Below are positions 24,639 to 33,173 of a DNA stretch of 64,000 nt, in pieces; the stretch's first letter is position 1; every line of letters starts with the position of its first letter. The notes beneath the pieces are model-generated. The model did not search any database. It worked only from the letters and a program-made list of their open reading frames with translations, and was not told the DNA's origin. Source of the DNA: Cephalotus follicularis. Its lineage: Eukaryota > Streptophyta > Magnoliopsida > Oxalidales > Cephalotaceae. A program made the position numbers and the translations under genes. The stretch covers positions 248,001-312,000 of the forward strand of contig BDDD01000559.1 of the NCBI GenBank assembly GCA_001972305.1. The letters are read 5' to 3'.

Positions 24639-25715
24639 AAACAAAGCTTTTAAATCTCGAGACTCTTTTATAAGCTTTATTTCTTGCTTTGAATGCTTGG
24701 GCTCTATCTAACACTTACAACTCCCTTAGGATAATTGAATGTAAGTAATAAAACTTGTACTCCGTCTGAGCATCATTGTTCCCCTTAGGAACTTTAGCTT
24801 AGTCTAACTTATAGACTTTTTATTATGGTTTTACAATTTTTAGACCTAGTTATCCAAGCTTTCGAGTCCTCTTAGGACACCCTATTTCAAGAGCGCTTAG
24901 GCACTAATACTTGGTATTTACGAGTTCCTGTGTGTTCGTAGACCAAGTTTTAAGTCTGCTCGGGCAAGTTCTTATGGGTTTGCTGAGCAAGATCTCGTCT
25001 AGTCCGTTATATTCTAGACTAGGTCATCTGATCTTGCATCCCTCGTGGGGCCACTTGTTTCAAAGTGCTCAGTCTAACAAACTTGATCGTTGCGAATTCT
25101 TATGGATCCACCTCTTGAGACACGTTATTGGTTTGGTTAGACAATTTCTCATGGAATTGCCGACCGGTGTTTGCTCCATTGGGAGTCTTATTGCTTCCTT
25201 AAAAGTCTTTTTAAGTTTGCTCCCTTAAGAGTCTTTTGTAGGTATACTTTTAGGTGCTCCTCGGGTGGGAGTCTTTAGCGCTCATCGGAAGGAGTCTTTT
25301 GCGCTCCTTGGTAGGAGTCTTTAGCGCTCCTCGGTAGGAGTCTTTAGCGCTCCTCGGAAGGAATCTTTAGTGCTCCTCGGAAGGAGTGTTTAGCGCTCCT
25401 CGGAAAGAGTCTTTGTTGATTTGGGACCTTGGTCTGTATTTGCTTTACTCCCTTAGGAGTTTTATGTCTTCGTAAGACTTGGAGAGCTCAGGTTCAGTAT
25501 CAAGGCTTGCTCTACTTGCTCCCTAGGGAACGTGGTCGGACATGCTTGTAATAAAACTTCTTAATTGATGGAGTTTATCGGTGGCTGTTCAGAGGTTTAA
25601 GGACATGAACATTGGGCCTCCGGTCCCTTGCAAACTCAGAACTATAATCTCGAACACTGCTTTTGAGTAAAAATGCAAATTTATTGATATTTTGAATTTG
25701 TACAACTTACAACAA
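24639..25715. other. Tat untranslated region between antisense gene and end of pol
   Basis: No coding signature. Rich in short repeated phrases such as CTCCCTTAGGAGT and in the tandem block at 25250-25411. Confidence 0.6.
25250..25411. repeat. Tandem repeat of about 24 bp with AGCGCT core
   Basis: Seven degenerate units of GGAAGGAGTCTTTAGCGCTCCTC. Each unit contains GGAG..CTCC, so it can fold on itself. Confidence 0.85.
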
Positions 25716-25920
25716 CTAGTGGTAGTACTTCCTCAGATGCTCAGCATTTCAGGCTGTAGGAATCTCCTTCCCCCCAGAGTCTCGACTTTGAATGTTCCAG
25801 GTTGGAGCATTCTCTTCACCTTGTATGGTCCTTCCCTGTTAGGGGCTAGTTTTCCTTTGCCTTGTATTCTGATCATGGCATCATGGTATCGGGTTTTCAA
25901 GACTTTCTCCACCTATTCCT
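25716..25920 (-). pseudogene. Tat integrase C-terminal end
   Basis: The minus strand reads RYHDAMIRIQGKGKLAP, then NREGPYKVKRMLQPGTFKVE, and finishes WNAEHLRKYYH before a stop (one of these positions is itself a stop in this copy). This is the conserved end of Tat-type polyproteins (GPY..L..G..NAEHLRKYY). Directly upstream lies protease sequence, so RT, RNase H and the integrase core were lost in one or more deletions with a breakpoint near 25920. Confidence 0.8.
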
Positions 25921-26650
25921 AGCTCTGTGGACACTCGGGCTCCACTTCTCCCCTGAACTTTGGGTTTTCTATGGGCAAGGTCTTCTCTTTTCCCTTATCC
26001 ATTATGGCAGTTTTGTAGCACTGCCTTACTACCTGTTGGTCTCCTCGGACTTCACCCACGCCAAACCTTGTTGGGAACTTCACTAATAAGTGTCTCCTGG
26101 ACACTATTGCCTTCATCAAATTTAAACCTGGTCGCCCAATTATAGGATTGTATGGTCTAGGTGTGTCAACCACCAGAAAAGTCATTTGCACTTGAGTCTG
26201 ATGTGGGGCTGTGCCTACTACCACAGACAGATCTATGGATCCAAGAGGATGGACCATCTCTCCTGCGAAGCCCACCAAAGGCGTTTTTACGGCCATGACT
26301 TGGTCAGTAAGAATCCTCAGCTGATCAAATGCGTGTTTGTACAGGATGTCCGCCAAGCTCCCGCTATCAAACAGGATCCTTTTCATAGTGAATAGTTTCA
26401 CTTGAAGAGTCACCACCGCTGGATCATATGAGGAAGACGTACTCCCTCATAGTCCACCTCAGAGAAGGATATCACCTCCTTATCTCCACCAGTCTTTATC
26501 TTTTTACTATGCTGATATTGTTGCATAACAGAGGTTTGCCTTGCATAGGCCTTTCTTGACCTATTATAGTCGCCACCAGATGCGATCCCTCCAAAGATGG
26601 TGTGAATGACACCTCTGAGTTGCTGCTCCTTGGTTTGTTGCGAAGCTTCT
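25921..26650 (-). pseudogene. Tat protease region
   Basis: Retropepsin-type aspartic protease that would cleave the Gag-Pol polyprotein. From about 26610 the minus strand reads TIFGGIASGG, RKAYARQ and VISFSEVDYEGVRLPH, the usual Tat lead-in. After a one-base frame change near 26425 it continues VVTLQVKLFTMKRILFDSGS with the catalytic DSG (most relatives have DGG or DSG), then SLADILY and the downstream YNPIIGRPGL (consensus YN.IIGRP.L). An open frame of 165 codons (25919-26416) covers the domain. The frame change and upstream stops make it non-functional here. Confidence 0.85.
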
Positions 26651-27142
26651 TCTATATGCTACCTGCCTTCTTTAGGAGCATTTCTGTCAACATACTTGCG
26701 TAGATGACCCTTACGAATCAGGTCCTCAATCTGATTCTTCAATTTCCTACACTCCTCAGTATCGTGCCCGTGGTCACGATGGTACCGGCAATATTTATCT
26801 GACTTCCTCTTCTCGGGCACTAAACTCAATGGTGATGGCCATTGAATCAGAACCTTGTCCTTCTCAACTGCAAGTATCCTGGTGTGAGTCTCCAAAAGGG
26901 GAGCATAGTTGTTATAGCTTGAAATTGGTGTTCCTCTTTTTGGGGATTCCTCCCTTTTGGAAAGCTTATGTCTGAGGTCGTCCTTGGGCAACTTTGACCT
27001 CTCTTTCCTCTTCCCTTTCTTCTCGGGAGCACTTCGTGAGTACTCTCATTTCTCCACCTGATGGCCCGACCGAGAAGTTTTTTGTCTCCTTGCGGCCATC
27101 GCCTCCTCGGCATTGACATATTTCTCTACTCTACTCAGCAGA
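26651..27142 (-). pseudogene. Tat gag, 3' part with zinc-binding motif
   Basis: Continuation of gag on the left side of the solo-LTR insertion. It reads RVEKYVNAEEAMAARRQK next to the insertion and later the zinc-binding motif YCRYHRDHGHDTEECRKLK (around 26755-26800), followed by QIEDLIRKGHLRKYV. In-frame stops at about 27048 (TGA, consistent with CGA) and 26657 (TAG, consistent with CAG) interrupt it. It binds and packages the element's RNA in functional relatives. Confidence 0.85.
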
Positions 27143-27317
27143 TGTAACGCCCGAGATTTTCATATGTTATAATTTCACGATGTAACTGTAATTTTATTGT
27201 GGAATTAATAAAATGATGGATTTGACAACTTTGATGATGTTTTCCAAACTCTAATGATATTGATTTTGGGATAAAAATATTAAAGAAATGTTAAAAGGGC
27301 ATTTTGAAGTAAGACGA

Positions 27318-27481
27318 CGCTGTTTTGGGGAAAACGCGTCGACGCCTTTCTGAACGCATCGATGCCTTTGGAACAGAGAGACGCATATAACTACATGCAC
27401 ATGCACGTATATGCAAGCGAGAACATCGATGCCCTCATGTAAAAAGGGGAAATACATCGACGTCTAAAGAAGACGTCGATG
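27318..27481. repeat. TCGA-core palindrome array (5' block)
   Basis: Repeated CGTCGACGCC / CATCGATGCC motifs spaced by about 15-40 bases; CpG-rich against an AT-rich background. Confidence 0.8.
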
Positions 27482-28204
27482 CGTAACATTGAATGACGGG
27501 CACGTTATTCTGCTGACAAAGTAACGTGCTAAGGAAAACAATTCTGGATCACTTTGCAGGCGTCTAGGAGCACCAAATGCAATGTGTTGGCCATGCGGCC
27601 CGATGCCAGGCATACACCAAAACGTGTCCTCAACCTTTGGCATACAAGGGGGATGAACCTTCATGACCTGCAACCTGGCAAAATGAAGAGAAAGGGGACA
27701 AAAACAGTGAGTGAAAGTGGAGGACATGAGAGAGGGTGCATGCAACAGACATAGAGAAGGAGAGAAAGGGTTCCCCAAAGCATAAATTCTTCTCTCTTCA
27801 TCCTTGGTTTGGCTAAAACACCAAAGTAAGAAAACAGAAAGTGAAAGAGAGAAGGGAACCACCATTGTTGAGCTTTTTGGAGCTTGGAACTTGAAGCTGT
27901 GGGCTAGCAGCAACGGGCCTATCCTTGGAGCTGCTGGGGACAGTTTCAGGACTTAAAGATGTGGACTTTCTAGTTCCCAAATTGGAACAAAAAGGTAGGG
28001 GAATCCATAACTGTATTCTTGAGATTAATGTTCATGCTTGGACTATGGTTTTGGTGCATAGATTGCATGATTATTGAATTGTTTTGATCACTGGGTCAAT
28101 GCCATGTTATGCTGGGTATGTGATATGTATCTGCATGTTGGTTTCCTGCCTTTATTACATGTTATCTTGCATGTATGTGGATTTTGATGGTCACTGTTTG
28201 TCAC

Positions 28205-28500
28205 GCCGTGAGGAAGAAGACGACTGGTACTCGAAACACGTCGACGTCTTTTAATAACATCGACGCCTTTGGGTTATCTGCTTGGATTTTGACGTATTAC
28301 ACGTTGATGCCTAAGGTTCCTACCTTAACGCGTCGACGCCTTAAGCAATACACTAACGTTTAAGGTTCCATAGCTTGAGCGTCGATGCGTATAAAGATGG
28401 ACATAGACGTCTTCAAACAATGGAAAGCGTTGACACTAAGGACTTGAACGTCGACGCTGAAGGACAAAGACATCAACGCCTAATAATAGACATCGACGCC
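28205..28500. repeat. TCGA-core palindrome array (3' block)
   Basis: At least ten copies of RYGTCGACGYCTT-like motifs in about 300 bases, same solo LTR. Confidence 0.85.
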
Positions 28501-29819
28501 TTCTTGTACTATTTGGGAAATTTTCTTATTTAACGATACGAAACGGTCTCGATTCCTGTTAGGATGCATTTGAGCATTTGTATGCATTGCATATACACTA
28601 TTTACTGCCTGTTTATTGACTGTCTATAAATCGCTTATGATTTCTAAGTTATGATATTTAGAAATGCATACGTAAAGTCGGAATGCACTATTTTGAGTAT
28701 GAATATATATATTGGTTGATAACGTATTTTCGAACAAACTGGAAAGCGATTTCCATTACTGAATTGTTAAAGTATTTTCTATCTAGTAGAAATGCATATT
28801 TCAAATATTATCACTTTTCAAAAATAATTTGGAATAAACTGCCTGTTGTTGATCTAACGATCATTACTATACTGCTTACTGCACTATTTACTGTATTGAT
28901 TCACTGTGTTGCTCTATGAATTTACTGTGTTTGTGCTTGAGCCACTAGTTGCATGGCAGAGACTGTCAGTGCCGACTAGTGGTAGGGTTGACCTAGGAGC
29001 CATGAGTTGGCTGGGTAACTCACTGTACTGTACTGTTGCCTCGCTTGGTTGCCTGGATAAGGGACCGAAGTGGGAGTGTAACGTGGGGCCAGGAGATGAC
29101 GGCGTTACACATACTGCCTGCCTGTTGTGGTCCTTTTACGGACTTACTGTACTGCCTGTTGATCCTTTTCAGACATTACTGTGCCTGTTGATGTGGCCTT
29201 GACCAGACTACCACTGTACTGTTATTGCATACATATATTTTTCATATATGTGTCCCTACTGTTATTTTTACTGTACTGCTAAAATATATATTTTTTCATA
29301 TATATATAAACTGATATTTCCTACACTGCATCATCTATGCATACATCACATGACATGAATTTATGTTGATCCCGAGCTACCTTTATGACTTAGCCGAGTG
29401 AGGACAAAGGCTAACCCCCTACTTTACATATTGATGCAGTGGACCGGTGCTGGACTAGCATGGACAAAGAACAAGCCTTATCTTAGTTGTTGTTGGCTTT
29501 ATGTTCTTCCGAGTTGTAATAAGCTGGTTTTGTTTTAAGGATACTGATTTACTGTACTGATGGTTATCTGTTGTACTTTACTTTTGGGTTAATGTGCTGC
29601 GAACACGCTCCGTTTTGTGGGCTTTTAATTATGACAGACTTGTATTGTGTAGCGTGTTGTATGGGATGCACGTTACGAGTTTTCAGCTTATGATTTTAAT
29701 GCTTCCGTAACTGATATATTGTTTAAAAGTTTAAATTTTATGGTTTTTGCATAAGCTGAATCTTTATGTTAATTTCCTTTACCTCCTTTATGTGCGTTTG
29801 TCGGAAATGGGGTGTGACA

Positions 29820-30960
29820 GCAGGTCTGCCATATCCACCGCGGGCTTCTTCATAAGAGAGAAAGTGAAGAGGGAGTTGTCCTTCAGCCCACTGTTCAGAG
29901 CTGCTAGAGTGAAGGATGGCTCTAGGTTTTTCACTGTCAGAGACTCCTTGTTGAACCTGGAGAGGTAGTCTCTCAGTGACTCATCTTTCTCTTGTACCGC
30001 ACTGATCAAATGTGTTGAATTTCTCCTCTGCGTGGTGCTGTTGAGGAACTTGACCACGAATAGTTCCATAAACTGCTTGAAATTCACCACCGACCCCTCT
30101 GGTAAGGTGGAATACCACGACTGGGCAGCTCCAGTCAGTGTTGCCGGGAATCCTCGGCAAAGGATCACGTCCGAGGCCTGGTACACTAACATGACCTGGG
30201 TATAGTAGCCCACGTGCTGGATTGGATCCGTGGACCCATCGTACTCCTTGAGACTCGACAACTGGAATCCCCTAGGGATACGCTCCTTCACGATCTCGGA
30301 TGTGAAAGGAGTGGCACTGGTATTACGTACCTCGGGCAGGTACCTCTTTGACTGCTCGGCTCCTCTAAGCCTTCTCTCCATCTCGGCAAGCCTCTTGTTC
30401 AATGCTTGCTCCACGTCCTCTATGTTCCTAGTCTTGCTAGAAACATGAGACTGCCCGGTCAATGTGGTCGAACGGGCCATCCTACTCCCACGCATAGCCT
30501 CCGTCCTGTGAGAGGCATGGGAGCGCACTCGGGTGTCCTCTAGATCTACTGGGCGATCCACTTCCATTGGTTCGTGCTGGGAATGCTCGGGTCGAGAATC
30601 GTTGGAGTGATCCCTGGCAGTCTAGGACTCCGCCCATAGAGATGTATTAATCTCTGGTCTCCTCCTCAATGGTGTATTAACCCCTGACTGCCTTGAGGGG
30701 GACATGCCCCTCCTTGGTCGGGGGCGTTGTATCTCCACAGCTGGTCGGCTTGGACTAGAGTGCTCCCGGACGATTGGTCGGGCAGGTCCGACCTGATCCT
30801 GGTTAGCTAGATTGGTGGCCAATAGGGTGGCAAGATGCTCCACTTCCTGGAGCAGCTGATTGAATTGCTCCCCAGTAATGGGAGCTTGCTCGGTTAGGGG
30901 TGCAACCTGACCGGTGGCAGGTGGTTGATTTCCAGTGGCGGTCTGGCTGCCATCGCTCAC
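29820..30960 (-). pseudogene. Tat gag, 5' part
   Basis: Starts at an ATG at 30960, 86 bases inside the 5' LTR. The first 112 codons (MSDGSQTATGNQPPATG..) are polar and Pro/Ser/Arg-rich. A single in-frame TAG at 30622-30624 (consistent with a CAG codon) separates them from 250 further codons in the same frame. These hold the capsid domain: RGFQLSSLKEYDGSTDPIQH, CRGFPATLTGAAQSWYSTLP, and ESLRDYLSRFNKE. The frame runs into the solo LTR at 29819. Apart from that one stop this half is well preserved. Confidence 0.88.
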
Positions 30961-31020
30961 CGAGTTGCTATTTGTTTATTCTCAGAGGCATGATTTAGTG
31001 ATTTTCTGAAGGCTTTTCAA

Positions 31021-31045
31021 AGCGTTTCCCACAGACGGCGCCAAC
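31021..31045 (-). promoter_or_regulatory. Tat primer binding site region
   Basis: The minus strand reads GTTGGCGCCGTCTGTGGGAA next to the LTR end, the arrangement usual for Tat elements (TGGCGCCG..). It fixes the minus-strand orientation. I do not name the tRNA. Confidence 0.75.
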
Positions 31046-31546
31046 TGTTGATGCGGAAATCCTCTTCTCAATAGTCCCTTACATGGAAGGGTTTGATTTG
31101 TTGAGAGAAACGCTATAAATGCTCCGAGAAGGGGTGCTGGATCATCTTTCCTGCAGAAAGAGAACACACTAGTCGAAGGTCTATGAGGGTTTTCTCTTGG
31201 GGACACTCCGATGCTTAAGTCAGTTATATGGCAGAGAAAACAATTCACAGGGTGCTTTAGTGTATGAAAAAATAGTGGACCTGTGTAATGTCTTTCATTC
31301 TGATATTTATAGAGATTGTTTGTAACTGCCTTATCTGGACTTGCGGAAGTGATCATCGTTCCCCTAAGGAAATGCCAAGGATCTCGGCATTTCCCTGATC
31401 TCCACATGATTTCAGGCCCTAACATTATGGCACGTTATTCTTTGGATTTGTAACGCCTGACCACGTGTCTTTGGCTCTGGAAGACACCCGGTCCTTTTTC
31501 CCGAGGACACGTGACAGTATTTATGGAAAGAATTTTTCCCATATCA
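31046..31546 (-). repeat. Tat 5' LTR
   Basis: 501 bp, TGTTGATGCGG..CCCATATCA on plus. On the minus strand the order is two CACGTG boxes, then a TATA-like CTATAAATA (31304-31312) about 150 bases later, then the primer binding site, which is a plausible promoter layout. Confidence 0.9.
31461..31515 (-). promoter_or_regulatory. Paired G-box (CACGTG) elements in Tat LTR
   Basis: CCACGTGTC at 31461-31469 and GACACGTGAC at 31506-31515, about 45 bases apart and upstream of the TATA-like box on the minus strand. The same pair is present in the diverged LTR at 63288 (63712-63720 and 63756-63766). G-boxes bind plant bZIP/bHLH factors; activity here is inference. Confidence 0.55.
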
Positions 31547-32160
31547 CGCATATAAAAATATAGAATACATGATTTTTTTTCAATTAACTTTTATTAATTG
31601 ATTATTTTTTAACATAAAATAGAATTACGATTAATTTAATATTTTGAATTATAAAAATATTCTTCGTTATACAATAAAAAATATTAGATTAATTCAAAAC
31701 ATAAAATTTGTTATAATTCAAAATATTAAATTAATTATAATTATTATTTGCGTTAAAAATAAATAAATTATATTTGACGATAAATTGAAACTTTTGTATA
31801 TGATAGACCATAAATTGAAGCTTTTGTATATATTGGATGCTAAATTGCGATTTTTTCACAAAAAACATATGACACACGTTGTATTTATTGAAAAATAATA
31901 ATTAAAATGATGTCGTTTTGAGTTATTCCAATAAGTTATTAACAACGGTTGATGATAGACGTCAAATTGGACATATTTGATATGTTTGATGCTTGATTGT
32001 AAAAAAAATTGAAGTTAGACGCCGAATAGAAAATACACATATATTTGAGAATGTTGAATTGAGGTTTTCCCTTGAATGATTACTACGCACTTTCTTCTCT
32101 CTCCTTTTTTTTATTTCTTTGTAGATGGGAAATTATACCATCGTACCGATTGAATAAATA

Positions 32161-32460
32161 AAAGATAATGTTCTTGAATAAATATTGGAGGGGCCGAATA
32201 TTTGATCAATATAGTGAAAAAAAATCAACAACATCAATGTAAAATATGCAATGGTAAAATATAATATGGTAAGCTACTTCATATTAATATATCAAAACAA
32301 GTGAAAAATGAAAGATAATGTTCCAGAATAAAATCTTGGAAGGGGCCGAATATTTTATAAATATAGTGGAAAAGAATTTAACAATGTCAATATAAAACAT
32401 GTGATGGTAAAATATAATATGACAAGCTATTTCATATTAATATATCGAAACAAGTGACAA
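32161..32460. repeat. Two-unit tandem duplication, 150-bp period
   Basis: 32161-32310 and 32311-32460 both start AAAGATAATGTTC, contain GGGGCCGAATATTT and end near CATATTAATATATC. They lie beyond the C-terminal end of the hAT pseudogene and may be its 3' untranslated region. Confidence 0.8.
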
Positions 32461-32529
32461 ACGTATACAATTGATTTTCAAAACAAAAAGAAATTACATA
32501 TTAAGTTTCTCAATCACAAAGCCTGACAC

Positions 32530-33173
32530 GTCGCTCTTTCAATAAATAAAAATCATCAAATATTGTTTTCGTTGTTATTTTTTCAGCAATTTCTTTTTTA
32601 ATGTATATCACCAAAGTATTTGCAAGATAATCATCCTCCAATTTGTTTCAGAGTTTTGTTTTGATGAGATTCATGATTGAGAATGTCGTTCAGTTGTTGT
32701 CAGTGAAATAGAAATAGTCAATACAAGTCGAATCAATCTATCAACTAAAAAGGAAACTGCACATTTTCTTGTCTTCACTAGTTCTTGGCTTAATTCATAG
32801 ATTATGGTTAAATCTTTCAACTCTATTTATGCATGTCATCATTGTGCATGGACCATGCAAATCGCCTTTGTATCGCTCCAATTTTATCCAAAAAAAAAAT
32901 ATTTCAACTCTACATGTCGAGGAACATCAAGCTTGTAATGTTGTAATTGAATTCTTAACTGCAACTTTTCTTGCTCACTGAAATCCTCATGATAATATTT
33001 ATTTGCAAGCTTGCAATATCATCCGTATTAAATAACTTGTAGTTGTCTCTTGGATATAAAGATGTACTAAGAATAAGTAACTCAACTGTGTTCTCATTAA
33101 ACTACATATCCAAGTGCTGCAATTATGTATCTATAGTAGCTGTGAATAAATCAATTTGATAATGATGATCACG
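32530..33173 (-). pseudogene. hAT transposase, C-terminal piece (dimerisation domain)
   Basis: The minus strand reads HYQIDLFTATID next to the solo LTR, then ENTVELLILSTSLYPRDNYK and FNTDDI, and near 32770-32640 LVDRLIRLVLTISISLTTTE with a following LxNKxEDDYL-like stretch. This is the conserved C-terminal region of hAT transposases of the plant ZMYM1-like/DUF4371 group. Many stops and small indels. It continues the piece at 37133-38132 once the solo LTR is removed. Confidence 0.8.

Larger units (their letters stand above)
27143..29819 (+). mobile_element. Solo LTR (Gypsy-type) inserted in Tat gag
   Basis: Begins TGTAACGCCCGAG and ends ..GGGGTGTGACA; flanked by GCAGA (27138-27142) and GCAGG (29820-29824), a 5-bp duplication with one mismatch. 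It is 2677 bp long with no internal coding region. The gag frame on either side (..VDMADLL / RVEKYVNAEE) is continuous once it is removed. It carries two TCGA palindrome arrays (27318-27481 and 28205-28500) and CTGTACTG-rich repeats near 28900-29290. Confidence 0.88.
20933..31546 (-). mobile_element. Gypsy/Tat-type retrotransposon, internally deleted, with nested solo LTR
   Basis: Two direct LTRs of 501 bp each (20933-21433 and 31046-31546; TGTTGATGCG..CATATCA, with CA mutated to TA in the left copy) are flanked by TGCAT (20928-20932) and CGCAT (31547-31551). The minus strand holds primer binding site, gag, protease and the extreme C-terminus of integrase in order; reverse transcriptase, RNase H and most of integrase are absent. 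Between the end of pol and the 3' LTR (21434-25715) lies a gene on the opposite strand (22024-24564). Extra open reading frames in this position are an established feature of the Tat lineage. By eye the LTRs differ by about 10% over the first 157 bases, mostly transitions. Confidence 0.9.
17358..32071. mobile_element. Mutator-like element (non-autonomous), split by two retroelement insertions
   Basis: The left end (from 17358, AGGAAAATTTTAAATCC) and the reverse complement of the right end (to 32071, GGGAAAACCTCAATTC) are homologous over at least 300 bases, sharing blocks such as AAATATATGT, GACGTCT and TCATCAAC. They are flanked by TTGAATGAA (17349-17357) and TTGAATGAT (32072-32080): a 9-bp duplication with one mismatch, which is the Mutator signature. 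Subtracting the solo LTR (17920-20569) and the Tat element (20933-31546) with their 5-bp duplications leaves about 1.44 kb. The remaining sequence (17358-17919, 20570-20932, 31547-32071) is AT-rich with repeated sub-units (..ATGATTAATTTAATATTTTGAATTAT..) and no transposase, so it would need a helper in trans. Confidence 0.8.
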
